Origin: Amycolatopsis anabasis
Lineage (GTDB): Bacteria > Actinomycetota > Actinomycetes > Mycobacteriales > Pseudonocardiaceae
Direction: 5' to 3'
Length of the DNA stretch: 64,000 nt
Assembly (NCBI RefSeq): GCF_009765355.1
Contig: NZ_VTHK01000002.1
Location: 186,001 to 250,000 of the forward strand
In this document: positions 35,210 through 45,000 of the stretch, one piece after another
Numbering within the stretch: the stretch's first letter is position 1
Layout: every line of letters starts with the position of its first letter
The notes under the pieces: model-generated
Seen by the model: only the letters and a program-made list of their open reading frames with translations
Told to the model about the DNA's origin: nothing
Databases searched by the model: none
Position numbers and translations under genes: made by a program

Positions 35210-36016
35210 TCACGCGGTTTCCCGCCTGCGGGCCCGCCGCGGATCGAGGTTCGGCACCGCGTCCAGCAACGACCGGGTGTAGGCGTGCGCGGGCGCGTCG
35301 AACACCCGCGCCGTGTCGCCGATTTCGACCAGCTTCCCCTGGCGCATCACCGCGACCCGGTCGGCGACCTGCCGCACCACGGCGAGGTTGTGCGAGACGA
35401 ACACATATGTCAGCCCGAACCGGTCCTGCAGATCCGCCAGCAACTCGAGGATCTGCGCCTGCACCGAAACGTCCAGCGCGCTGGTCGGCTCGTCCAGCAC
35501 CACCAGCCGCGGCCGCAACGCCAGGGCACGCGCGATCGAGATGCGCTGCCGTTGCCCGCCGGAGAACTCGTGCGGGTAGCGGTCCTGGTTCTCCGGCGGC
35601 AGGCCGACCGCGTCCAGCAGTTCGCCCACGCGTTGTTTCAGCGCCACCCGCCGACGACGTCCCCGCGTTCCGGGTTCGTGGGTGACCAGCGGTTCGGCGA
35701 CGATATCGGTCACCCGCATCCTCGGGTTCATACTCGAATACGGGTCCTGCAGCACGACCTGCACCTGGCGGCGGATCCGGCGCAGCCGCGCAGGCGAGAG
35801 GGCGGCCAGGTCCACGCCGTCGAAGTGCACGCTCCCGGAACTCGGTTCGAGCAGCCGCAGCAGCAAGCGGGTCAGCGTGGTCTTACCGGACCCGGATTCC
35901 CCCACCAGGGCGAGGGTTTCCCCTTCGGACACCCGCAGGCTGACCCCGTCCACGGCGACGATTCCGTGGCGTCCGCCGAATTCCTTGCGCAGATCGCGCA
36001 GTTCCAGCAACGTCAT
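35210..36016 (-). CDS. Oligopeptide/dipeptide ABC transporter ATP-binding protein (OppF/DppF type), 268 aa
   Basis: Walker A GESGSGKTTLTRLLLRLL, Q-loop VVLQDPYSSMNPRMRV, signature FSGGQRQRISIARAL, Walker B LVVLDEPTSALD, H-loop FVSHNLAVV. The PHEFSGGQ and TRSLLDAVP endings are typical of the peptide/nickel ABC class. The ATG at 36016 overlaps the stop of the D-type ATPase gene (ATGA). Last gene of a five-gene operon; it pairs with the D protein as a heterodimer. Confidence 0.93.
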   Translation of the reverse strand: MTLLELRDLRKEFGGRHGIVAVDGVSLRVSEGETLALVGESGSGKTTLTRLLLRLLEPSSGSVHFDGVDLAALSPARLRRIRRQVQVVLQDPYSSMNPRMRVTDIVAEPLVTHEPGTRGRRRRVALKQRVGELLDAVGLPPENQDRYPHEFSGGQRQRISIARALALRPRLVVLDEPTSALDVSVQAQILELLADLQDRFGLTYVFVSHNLAVVRQVADRVAVMRQGKLVEIGDTARVFDAPAHAYTRSLLDAVPNLDPRRARRRETA

Positions 36017-36807
36017 ATCCGCTCCAAGGTCGGCGTCGCGTCGAGCAGTTGCCGGGTGTAGGCCTGCGCCGGATTCGCGAAGACGTCCAGGACGTCCCCG
36101 CTTTCCACCATCCGGCCGTGCCGCAGCACCAGCACCCGGTCGGCGACCTCGGCCACCACACCGAGATCGTGGGTGATCAGCACGATGGCCATCCCGTGCC
36201 GCCGCTGGAGTTCGACCAGCAGCTCGAGGATCTGCGCCTGCACGGTGACGTCGAGTGCCGTGGTCGGTTCGTCGGCGATGAGGACGCGGGGCCGCCCGAT
36301 GAGCGCCATCGCGATCATCACGCGCTGGCGCAGGCCACCGGAAAGCTGGTGCGGGTACTGCCCGGCCCGCCGCTCCGGATCGGGGATACCCGCCTCCCGC
36401 AGGGCGGGCAGCACCGCCCGCCGGGCCTCGCTCCGGGACGCGCCCTGGTGCCGCCGCAGGACTTCGGCGAGCTGCGCGCCGACCTTCTTGAGCGGGTTCA
36501 GGCTGGTCATCGGATCCTGGAAGATCATCGCGACCTCGTTGCCGCGGACGTGGCGCAGGTCCTTTTCCGGCAGGGACAGCAGATCCCGGTCGTCGAGCAG
36601 GATCTCACCGCTCGGGTAGACGCACGGCGGGACCGGGTTCAGCCGGAGCACGGACAGCGCGGCCGTGGTCTTACCGGACCCGGATTCGCCCACCACGGCC
36701 AGGGTTTCCCCGGCGGACACGTGCAGGCTCACGCCGTCCACCGCGCGGACCGTTTCCGCGCCGAGCCGGAATTCGGCCGCGAGTTCGTTGATCTGCAACA
36801 GGGTCAT
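36013..36807 (-). CDS. Oligopeptide/dipeptide ABC transporter ATP-binding protein (OppD/DppD type), 264 aa
   Basis: Walker A GESGSGKTTAALSVLRL, Q-loop MIFQDPMTSLNPLKKV, signature LSGGLRQRVMIAMAL, Walker B LIADEPTTALDVTVQAQ, H-loop LITHDLGVV. The C-terminal oligopeptide-class tail (QAYTRQLLDATP) is present but the Fe-S type extension is short. The ATG at 36807 overlaps the upstream permease stop as ATGA. Confidence 0.93.
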   Translation of the reverse strand: MTLLQINELAAEFRLGAETVRAVDGVSLHVSAGETLAVVGESGSGKTTAALSVLRLNPVPPCVYPSGEILLDDRDLLSLPEKDLRHVRGNEVAMIFQDPMTSLNPLKKVGAQLAEVLRRHQGASRSEARRAVLPALREAGIPDPERRAGQYPHQLSGGLRQRVMIAMALIGRPRVLIADEPTTALDVTVQAQILELLVELQRRHGMAIVLITHDLGVVAEVADRVLVLRHGRMVESGDVLDVFANPAQAYTRQLLDATPTLERI

Positions 36808-37661
36808 CGCCGGTACGCCTTCGGGTCCGCGACATCCCGCAGGACGTCTCCGGTCACATTGACGGCGAGCGCGGTGAGCATCAGCGCGACGCCGGGGAAC
36901 ACCGCGATCCACCACGAGGTGCCGAGGTAGAGCTGGCCGTCGGCGAGCATCGCGCCCCAGGTGACGGTCGATTTCGGCACGCCGAGGCCGAGGTAGCTCA
37001 GCGACGCCTCGGCCACGATCGCCGAAGCGACGTGCAGGGTGCCGATGGTGGCCAGCGGCGCCAGCACGTTCGGCAGCAGGTGCCGCCGCATGATGGTCAC
37101 CTCCCGCACGCCGATCGCCCGGGCCTCGGTGACGAATTCCCGGGTACGCAGGGAAAGCACCTCGGCGCGGACCACCCGCGCGTAGGAAACCCAGCCGGTG
37201 AAGCCGAGCACCAGGATCACGTACCACAGCCCGGAACCGAGGAAGCCGACGATCGCCAGGGCCAGCAGGATGGACGGGAAGGCGAGCTGGATATCGGCCA
37301 GCCGCATCAGCGTCCGGTCGAACCACCCGCCCAGATAACCCGCGACCAGGCCGATCGTCGCCCCGATCACCCCGGCCAGCAGCGCCGCGCTGGCGCCGAC
37401 GAGCAGGGAGATCCGCGAGCCGTAGATCAACCGGGACAGCAGGTCCCGGCCGAGCTGATCGGTGCCGAGCAGATGCGCGGAGTCGCCGTTCGACGTCCAC
37501 GCGGGCGGGCGGAGCCGGGACAGCAGGTCCTGGGCGTTCGGATCGTACGGCGCGAGCAGCGGGGCCAGCGCCGCCGCGAGCACCATCACCGCGAGCACGG
37601 CGAGCGCGACCAGGGCGAGCCGGTTGCGCACGACCGCGCGGGTCGCCGTCAATGTGGTCAT
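36804..37661 (-). CDS. Peptide ABC transporter permease (OppC/DppC type), 285 aa
   Basis: Typical C-type permease: N-terminal helix, the loop LAPYDPNAQDLLSRLRPP...HLLGTDQLGRDLLSRLIYG (hallmark GTDxxGRD), six helices in all, and the EAA loop VTEARAIGVREVTIMRRHLLPN that contacts the ATPases. Ends GDVLRDVADPKAYRR. ATGA overlaps on both sides. Confidence 0.93.
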   Translation of the reverse strand: MTTLTATRAVVRNRLALVALAVLAVMVLAAALAPLLAPYDPNAQDLLSRLRPPAWTSNGDSAHLLGTDQLGRDLLSRLIYGSRISLLVGASAALLAGVIGATIGLVAGYLGGWFDRTLMRLADIQLAFPSILLALAIVGFLGSGLWYVILVLGFTGWVSYARVVRAEVLSLRTREFVTEARAIGVREVTIMRRHLLPNVLAPLATIGTLHVASAIVAEASLSYLGLGVPKSTVTWGAMLADGQLYLGTSWWIAVFPGVALMLTALAVNVTGDVLRDVADPKAYRR

Positions 37662-38629
37662 CGGGTCACCCGCACCCTCGGATCGAGCAGCGCGTACGAC
37701 ACGTCGACGAGCAGGTTCACCACGACGAAGGTCGCCGCGAAGAACAGCACGGTCGCCTGCACCAGCGGGAAGTCGCGGTTGGCGATGGCCTCCACGGTGA
37801 GCCGCCCGACCCCGGGCCAGGAGAACACCTGCTCGGTGAGGATCGCGCCGCCGAGCAGGCTGCCCACCTCGAGGCCGATGACCGTGATCACCGGGAGCGA
37901 CGCGTTGCGCAGCCCGTGCGCGAACACCACGCCGCCGGTGCCCAGTCCCTTCGCCCGCGCGGTCCGGATGTAGTCGGAGCCGAGCACGTCGATCAGCGAG
38001 GACCGCAGCAGCCGGGCGATGACGGCGACCGAGTAGACGGCCAGGGTGATCGCCGGGAGCACCAGATGCGCGAAGTCGCCGTATCCCGAGGCGGGCAGGA
38101 TCTTCAACTGCACCGCGAACACCAGGATCAGCAGGATGCCCACCCAGAACGGCGGTGTCGACTGTCCGATGAGGACACCGGTCATCACGCCGGTGTCCCC
38201 GGCGCGGCCGCGGTGCAGCGCGGCCAGGATTCCCGCGGGGATCGCCAGCAGCAGGGCCACGGTCAGCGCGGCCGCGGCCAGTTCGAGCGTCGCCGGTAAC
38301 CGTCCGAAGAGGACTTCGGCCACCGGCTGGTCGTAGAACAGGGACGTCCCGAAGTCCAGCTTGGGCAGACCGGCGAGGTAGTCGAGGTACTGCGCGATCA
38401 GCGGCCGGTCCAGGCCGAGGCTGCCGCGCAGGGTGGCCTCCTGCGCCGCGGTCGCGTCCGGCGGCAGCAGGAGTTTCACCGGATCGCCGGAGAGCCTCAC
38501 CAGGAAGAACGCGACCGTGGCGACGCACAGCAGGACGACGAGCGCGGTGGCGACCTTGGTCAGCACGGTCCGCAGCACGCCGTTGCCGGGCGCCGGTGGC
38601 CGGGCGACCGGCACGGTGGCGGCGGTCAT
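37658..38629 (-). CDS. Peptide ABC transporter permease (OppB/DppB type), 323 aa
   Basis: B-type permease: LRGSLGLDRPLIAQYLDYLAG, then GDFGTS-type LDFGTSLFYDQPV and the EAA loop YIRTARAKGLGTGGVVFAHG. Final segment NLLVDVSYALLDPRVRV is characteristic. The ATG at 38629 overlaps the binding-protein stop (ATGA). Confidence 0.93.
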   Translation of the reverse strand: MTAATVPVARPPAPGNGVLRTVLTKVATALVVLLCVATVAFFLVRLSGDPVKLLLPPDATAAQEATLRGSLGLDRPLIAQYLDYLAGLPKLDFGTSLFYDQPVAEVLFGRLPATLELAAAALTVALLLAIPAGILAALHRGRAGDTGVMTGVLIGQSTPPFWVGILLILVFAVQLKILPASGYGDFAHLVLPAITLAVYSVAVIARLLRSSLIDVLGSDYIRTARAKGLGTGGVVFAHGLRNASLPVITVIGLEVGSLLGGAILTEQVFSWPGVGRLTVEAIANRDFPLVQATVLFFAATFVVVNLLVDVSYALLDPRVRVTR

Positions 38630-40158
38630 GGGGTCACCGTCGCCGAGGCCATCGCCAGCGAGCCGACCACACCGGGCCGCCAGCGCGGGCGCGCGTTGCG
38701 CGCGTAGATGTTGTCGAGCTGGTACAGGAACACGAACGGGGCCTCCTGCCGCAGCAGCTTCTGCAGGTCGCTGAACGCCCGCTGACGGTCCACATCGGAC
38801 ACCGACAGCTCCTCGGCGTCGATCAGGCGGTCGGCTTCGGGGGAGTTCCACCGGCTCTGCCGCCGGTCGTGGCGCACGTTGGACTGGACCAGGCTCTGCC
38901 CGTCCACCGTCCAGCCGGTGCTCGGGGTCAGGTAGATCGGTCCCAGCGCGCGGCGGTTGTCCGAGGTGAGGCGGGCGGAGAAGGTGCCGGGGTCGAGCAC
39001 CTCGACGCGGGCGCGCACCCCCGCCCGCGCGAGCAGGCCGGAGATCGCCTCCGCGACCTGGGCGTCGGCGTTCGACGCGGTGAGCGTGGTGTCGAACCCG
39101 TCCGGGTACCCGGCCTCGGCGAGCAGCCGTTTCGCCAGGCCGACATCGCGTTCGAACGGGCGCACACCCGGGTCGAAGCCGAAGGATTCGCGCGGGATCA
39201 TGGTCGGCAGTTCGCGCGCCTTGCCGTCCAGCACCGCCTTGATCAGCAGGGGCACGTCGACCGCGTGGTTCAGCGCCTGCCGCACCCGGCGGTCGCGCAG
39301 CGGTCCGTCGGTGGTGTCCAGCGACAGGTAGTAGGTCTTGATCCCCGGATAGCTGTCGATGGTCACCCCGGTGTACCCGTTGAGCTGCAGCGCCGCGTCC
39401 GGGGTCAGCCCGGTGACCAGATCCACCTCGTCGCTCTGCAGCGCGGCGAGCGCGGACGCGGGATTGGGCATCGGGCGGAACACCAGTTCGTCCACGCCGG
39501 GCGGGCCGTTCCAGTGCGCGCGGTTGGCCCGCATCCGCAGCTCGTGGTCGCGTTGCCAGTGCTCGAACACGAACGGGCCGGTGCCGACCGGAGCACGCGC
39601 GAAACCCGCCGTCCCGACCTCGCCGAGGTACCGCGGCGGCACCACGACCCCGCCGAACAGCGAGACCTTCGCGGGCAGGATCGGATCGTGCTGGCTGGTG
39701 TGCAGGTCCACGGTCAGCTCGTCGGCGACGGTCGCCGCCTGGACGTAGCGCAACTCGACGATCGGTGACTTGGTCGCCGGATCGAGCAGGCGTTCGATGC
39801 TGAACTTCACCGCCGCCGCGTCGCACGGTTCGCCGTTGTGGAACCGGACGCCGGGACGCAGCCGGAACCGCCAGGTCAACGGGTCGATCGGGGTCCACGA
39901 GAGGGCCAGTCGCGGGGCCAGCCGGTTGTCCGCGTCGCGGGTGGTGAGCGTGTCGAACAGGTTGATCAGCACGTTCATCGAGGGCATGTCGCCCTGTTTC
40001 TGCGGGTCCAGGGTCTTCGGATCGGTCTGCTGCGACAGGCGCAGGACGTTTCCCGCGCGGCTGGCCGCGGCGCCACCGCAGGCGCCGAGCAGGGCCGTCG
40101 CCGGGATCGCGAGGCCGCCGAGGCGAAGGGCGTCCCGCCGGGAGATGCCGGTGCGCAT
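38626..40158 (-). CDS. Family 5 peptide-binding lipoprotein, 510 aa
   Basis: The start at 40158 gives MRTGISRRDALRLGGLAIPATALLGAC: a twin-Arg motif (SRRDAL) with a lipobox (LLGAC), so it is likely folded inside, exported by Tat and lipid-anchored. SBP_bac_5 domain: DPKTLDPQKQ, PLTWRFRLRPGVRFHNGEPC and NHAVDVPLLIKAVLDG are standard. It binds oligopeptides, dipeptides or similar compounds for the following permease genes. First gene of the operon, divergent from the IclR gene across a 77-bp region with two palindromes. Confidence 0.92.
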   Translation of the reverse strand: MRTGISRRDALRLGGLAIPATALLGACGGAAASRAGNVLRLSQQTDPKTLDPQKQGDMPSMNVLINLFDTLTTRDADNRLAPRLALSWTPIDPLTWRFRLRPGVRFHNGEPCDAAAVKFSIERLLDPATKSPIVELRYVQAATVADELTVDLHTSQHDPILPAKVSLFGGVVVPPRYLGEVGTAGFARAPVGTGPFVFEHWQRDHELRMRANRAHWNGPPGVDELVFRPMPNPASALAALQSDEVDLVTGLTPDAALQLNGYTGVTIDSYPGIKTYYLSLDTTDGPLRDRRVRQALNHAVDVPLLIKAVLDGKARELPTMIPRESFGFDPGVRPFERDVGLAKRLLAEAGYPDGFDTTLTASNADAQVAEAISGLLARAGVRARVEVLDPGTFSARLTSDNRRALGPIYLTPSTGWTVDGQSLVQSNVRHDRRQSRWNSPEADRLIDAEELSVSDVDRQRAFSDLQKLLRQEAPFVFLYQLDNIYARNARPRWRPGVVGSLAMASATVTP

Positions 40159-40174
40159 GGGCTCGGCTCCCTTC

Positions 40175-40213
40175 CGTTCTATCGAACGACACGCCATTCC
40201 GTCAGATGGAATG
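40175..40213. promoter_or_regulatory. Two operator-like palindromes in the SBP/IclR divergent promoter
   Basis: CGTTC-TATC-GAACG (40175-40188, arms of five) and CATTCC-N7-GGAATG (40195-40213, arms of six). Positioned between a peptide-transport operon and its divergent IclR-type regulator gene. Confidence 0.55.
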
Positions 40214-40235
40214 CGTTTCGGATAAGCTAGGCCGC

Positions 40236-41039
40236 ATGAACAGGGCTGTCAACGACAGGCCGGGCGAAGCACGGGGCTCGGTGGACAAGGCGCTGGACGT
40301 GCTGACCGCGCTGGTCCGCCCGGACGGCCCGCACCGGCTGGCCGAGATCGCCCGGCAGACCGGGCTGGCCAAACCGACCGTGCACCGGATGCTGCAGACC
40401 ATGACCGAATCGGGATTCGCGGTGGGCGAGGGCGGCTCCTACCACGTCGGCCCGCGCCTGCTCGGGCTCGCGGCCGCGGCGCTGGCGGGCAGCCGGGAAA
40501 CCCGGTTCACCGGCCCGGTGCTCGCGGAGCTGCAACGCCGGACCGGGCACACCGTGCACTACGCGGTGCGGCACGGGCGTTGCGCGGTGTATGTCGAGAA
40601 GGTCGAGCCGGACCAGGCGTACCGGATGACCTCGCGGGTGGGCGGGGAGGTGCCGCTGTACTGCACGGCTGTCGGCCGCGCGATGCTCGCCCGGCTGCCC
40701 GAGGCCGAGGTCGCGGCGGTGCTGGACACCGAACCGCTGCCCGCCCGCACCCCGCACACGCTGACCGATCCCGCGCGGATCCGCGCTGCTCTGTCCGAAG
40801 TGGACGAACGCGGGTACCTCGTGGAGGACGAGCAGAACGAACCGCACGTGCGCTGCGTCGCGGCGCCGGTCGTGGACGGGCTCGGCCAGGTGGCCGGGGC
40901 GATCAGCGTGTCCGGGCTGACCTTCACGCTGACCACGGAAAGCGTGCCCGTGCTGGGGCCACTGGTCGCCGACGCCGCGGCCCGGGTCTCGGCGGCGCTC
41001 GCGTCCGGTCCGGTGCGGTTGGTGGGCGGCGATGCGTGA
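40236..41039 (+). CDS. IclR-family transcriptional regulator, 267 aa
   Basis: N-terminal winged helix (SVDKALDVLTALVRPDGPHR, then RQTGLAKPTVHRMLQTMTE) and C-terminal IclR effector domain (VPLYCTAVGRAMLARLPEAE, RGYLVEDEQNE...VRCVAAPVVDG). ATG at 40236 is the start that begins the fold properly. It probably controls the divergent transport operon and the serine hydrolase gene that it overlaps by 8 bp. Confidence 0.9.
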   Translation: MNRAVNDRPGEARGSVDKALDVLTALVRPDGPHRLAEIARQTGLAKPTVHRMLQTMTESGFAVGEGGSYHVGPRLLGLAAAALAGSRETRFTGPVLAELQRRTGHTVHYAVRHGRCAVYVEKVEPDQAYRMTSRVGGEVPLYCTAVGRAMLARLPEAEVAAVLDTEPLPARTPHTLTDPARIRAALSEVDERGYLVEDEQNEPHVRCVAAPVVDGLGQVAGAISVSGLTFTLTTESVPVLGPLVADAAARVSAALASGPVRLVGGDA

Positions 41040-42042
41040 ACTCCTCGAGCGGGCGCGGCGGGAACGGGTGTTCTCCGCGGCGGCGTGGTCGGTCGGCACC
41101 CTGGACGGGCCGGTGAACCGGGGCTTCCTCGGCACCCGCAGCTGGGACGGGCCACCGGTGACCGAGGACGCGCTGTGGGACCTGGCCTCGGTGACCAAAC
41201 CGATCGTCGGCCTGGCCGTGCTGGCGCTCGTCGAACGCGGCGAGCTGGGCCTGGACGATCCGGTCGCCGCGCGGCTGCCCGCCTACCGCGGCGGGGACAA
41301 GGCGGCGATCACCGTGCGGCAGCTGCTCACGCACACCTCGGGGCTGCCGGGGCGGACCCCGTTGTGGCGCGAGCACCGAACCCGGGACGCGTTGCTGGAA
41401 GCGTTGCGGACCCGGCCCCTTCCGGCGGCGCCGGGCAGCCGGGCCGAATACTCGTCCCAGGGTTTCATCCTGCTCGGCCTGATCGCGGAGGCCGCGACAG
41501 GCAGGTCCCTGGACGCGCTCGTCGCCGAGTTGGTGTGCGGACCGGCCGGGATGACCGAGACCCGGTTCGGCGCGGAGCGCGCCCGCGCGGTCGCCACCGA
41601 GCACTGCGCCTGGCGCGGGTGCGTGGTGGCCGGGCAGGTGCACGACGAGAACGCCGTGGTGCTCGGCGAAATCGCCGGTCACGCCGGGCTGTTCGGCACG
41701 CTCGCCGATCTGGAACGCCTGGGCCGCGTCCTGGTCGGGGGCGGGCCGCCGCTGCTGGAACCGGGAACGCTGAAGCAGATGGCCACCTGCCACACCGAGG
41801 GTTTGGGGCCGCGGCGGGGCCTCGCGTGGCAACTGGTCGATCCCGGCTCGCCGATGGCGACCGCACTCGGGCCGAATGCCTACGGGCACACGGGTTTCAC
41901 CGGGACGAGCCTGTGGGTCGACCCGGACACCGGCCGGTATTTCGTGCTGCTGACCAATCGCGTGCATCCCACCCGCGAGGGCACCGGAATCGAACGGGTG
42001 CGCCGCGACTTCCACGCGCGAGCGGTTCTGGTGGAAAGCTGA
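41032..42042 (+). CDS. Serine hydrolase of the class C beta-lactamase/esterase family, 336 aa
   Basis: SxxK motif in LASVTKPIVG (Ser nucleophile, Lys), Tyr-containing EYSSQGFILLG as the YxN equivalent, and YGHTGFTGTS at the KTG position (HTG, as in esterases and D-aminopeptidases rather than true beta-lactamases). No signal peptide, so it is likely cytoplasmic. It overlaps the IclR gene by 8 bp, so the two are co-expressed; with the peptide importer next door, hydrolysis of an imported peptide or ester is plausible. Confidence 0.88.
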   Translation: MRELLERARRERVFSAAAWSVGTLDGPVNRGFLGTRSWDGPPVTEDALWDLASVTKPIVGLAVLALVERGELGLDDPVAARLPAYRGGDKAAITVRQLLTHTSGLPGRTPLWREHRTRDALLEALRTRPLPAAPGSRAEYSSQGFILLGLIAEAATGRSLDALVAELVCGPAGMTETRFGAERARAVATEHCAWRGCVVAGQVHDENAVVLGEIAGHAGLFGTLADLERLGRVLVGGGPPLLEPGTLKQMATCHTEGLGPRRGLAWQLVDPGSPMATALGPNAYGHTGFTGTSLWVDPDTGRYFVLLTNRVHPTREGTGIERVRRDFHARAVLVES

Positions 42043-42075
42043 CCGGGAATTGTCGGTGCCCGCCGGTATGACTGA

Positions 42076-45000
42076 ATGGTGGGCGAAAAGACCGAGCCGT
42101 TGATCGGCGTGGAGAACGTCGCGACGCCGAAATGGGCGTACGCGGACGAGCGCGTGGCCACCGCCGGATTGCGGCAGGCACTGCGCGGCCTGCCGCGGGT
42201 GATCGCGGCGGTGACCAGGCTGGCGTGGCAGACCGCGCCGCGGTTGACCCTGCTGGCCGGGGTCGTGCACGTCGCTTCGGGCTGCGTCACGGCGTTCGGC
42301 CTGCTGGCCACGGCGGACGTGTTCACCTCGCTGCTGCAGCAGGGGCCGACCCCGGCGAAGGTACTGGAGTCGCTGCCCGCGATCGCGGTGGTCGTGCTCT
42401 CCTACTGCCTGCGCGCGTTGCTCGACACGGCGGTCGCCTCGGTGGAGGGAACGCTGCGGCCGCGGGTCGTCCGCGCGGCCGACGACGAGGTGACCGCGGC
42501 GGTGGTCCGGGCGCGGCTGCTCGCCTTCGAGGACGCGGATTTCCGGGAACTCGCCCGGCAGGGCGCGCGGCACGGGGTCCGGGCCATCGAGTCCAGCATC
42601 CGGCTGATCGCGGACCTGCTGTCCTCGGTGATCTCGGTGGCGGCGGCCGTGATCACGGCCGGATTGCTCAACCCGTGGCTGGCGCCGGTGCTGCTGCTCG
42701 CCGCCGTGGCGGACGGGTGGGCGTCCGGGAAGGTGGGCAAGCTGAACTACCAGCACTACCTGGATTCGGTCACGCGGCATGTGCGCAAGTCCGTGATCGA
42801 GGAAGCCGCCACCTACCGCACGTTCGCCCTGGAACGGCACGCGCTGACCTTGCAGGACCGGTTGCTCGCCGAGCACCGGCGGATCTCGGAAAGCCTGATG
42901 CGCGACGAGATCCGGCTGGCGCACCGCAGCAACCTGATCCGGCTGACCGGCCGGGCGGCGGCGGGCGCGGGCACGGCTGCCGCCTACGTCGTGCTCGGCC
43001 TGCTCCTGTACACCGGGGCGATGGAACTGGCCCTGGCCGGAACGGCGGCGCTGGCGATGCGCACGGCGTCCACCGCGCTGTCGAACGTGATGCGGGCGGT
43101 GAACGTGCTGTACGAGGACTCCTTCCACATCGACTTCTACGACAAACTGCGGGCCGAGGCCGCGCGCCTGCGGTACCCGCCTTCGGAGATCAAGGCGCCC
43201 GCCGATCCGGCGGAGATCCGGCTGGAGAACGTGACTTTCCGCTACCCGGGCAAGGAAACCCCGGCGCTGCGGAACGTTTCGGTGCGCATCCGCCGCGGCG
43301 AGGTGGTGGCGCTCGTCGGCGAGAACGGTTCCGGCAAGACCACGCTGGGGAAACTGCTCACCGGCCTGTACCCGCCGAGCGAGGGCAAGGTCTACTGGGA
43401 CGACGTCGATCTCGCCACGGCCGACCACGATTCCGTGCACGGCAACATCGCCGTCATCGCCCAGGAACCGGCGCAATGGCCGATGACCGCGCGGCACAAC
43501 GTCACCGTCGGCCGCCTCGACCGCGCCGATCCAAGCCGCCAAGCCTGGACCGCCGCGATCACCGGCTCCGGCGCCGACGAAGTGCTGAACTCCCTGCCGC
43601 TGGAAGAGCGCACCCTACTGTCGAAACATTTCAACGACGGCCAAGACCTCTCCGGCGGCCAATGGCAACGGATGGGCATCGCCCGCGGAATCTACCGGGA
43701 TGCCGCGATCCTCGTCGCCGACGAACCCACCGCCGCCCTAGACGCCAAAGCCGAAGCCCGAGTCTTCGCCGGCCTCCAACACGCCACCACAACCACCCCA
43801 GTCACCACGACCACCCCAGTCACCACGAGCACCCCAGTCACCACGAGCACCCCAGTCACCACGACCACCCCAGTCACCACGACCACCACCACCGCCACCA
43901 CAAACCCAGCCGCCACCCCAGCTACCGCAACCACTCCAGACACCGCCGCCTTCTCGGCCACCGCCGCCGCCACCCCAGCCACCACGAGCCCCGCCACCTC
44001 GGCCACCCCAGCTACCCCGGTTACCGCCGCCACCTCGGTTACCGCTGCCACCTCGGTTACCGCTGCCACCTCGGCTACGGCAGCTACCAAGACCCCCGCT
44101 GCCGCGGCTACGGCAGCTACCCCGGTTACCGCCGCCACCTCGGTTACCGCTGCCACCTCGGCTACCGCTGCCACCTCGGCTACGGCAGCTACCAAGACCC
44201 CCGCTGCCGCGGCTACGGCAGCCATCCCGGTCACCGCCGCTACCTCGGCTACCGCCGCGACCACGAGCCCCGCCGCCACCCCGGTTACCGTGGCCGCCCC
44301 AACAACGGCGCCCGCCCGGACCCCCGGCACCCCCGCGGCCGCCGGGAACTCCGCGGCCACCGGGAACTCCGGCAACCCAGCCACCATGAACCCCGCCGCC
44401 ACTCCGACTACTGGAGTCATCCCGGTGTCGGTGCCCGACGCGAATCCCGGCAGTCCCGTGGCCACCGGGAACTCCGGCAACCCAGCCACCATGAACCTCG
44501 CCGCCACCCCGACTACCGCCGCCACCCCGACTACCGTGGCCGCCCCGGTGTCAGTACCTGCCGCGAATCCCGGCAGTCCCGTAGCCACCGCGAACCCCGA
44601 GAACCCAGCCACCCCAACTACCGTGGCCGCCCCGACATCAGCGCCCATCCCCGATGCCGCGCCCACTGCGAACCTCGGCCACCCTGCGGCCATCGCCAAC
44701 TCCAGTAAGCCGTCACCCGCCGCAACTCCCGCGGTCACCGTGAACCCCGCGGACACGCCGATTACCGCGGTCGCCGCAAACCCCTTCGCCACGCCTGTCG
44801 CCGCACCTGCCGCGAACCCTGTACCCGCCGCGAACCCTGTACCCGCCGCGAACCCCGAACGCGCCGCGAACCCCGAACGCGCCGCGAACCCTGCAGCCGC
44901 CTCGGGCGTCGCGTACTCCGCGACCGCGGCGAACCCCGCTGCTGCCGCGCCCGCCGCGCCGCACACGAATTCCGCGGTGACCCGCCGCACCACGATCCTG

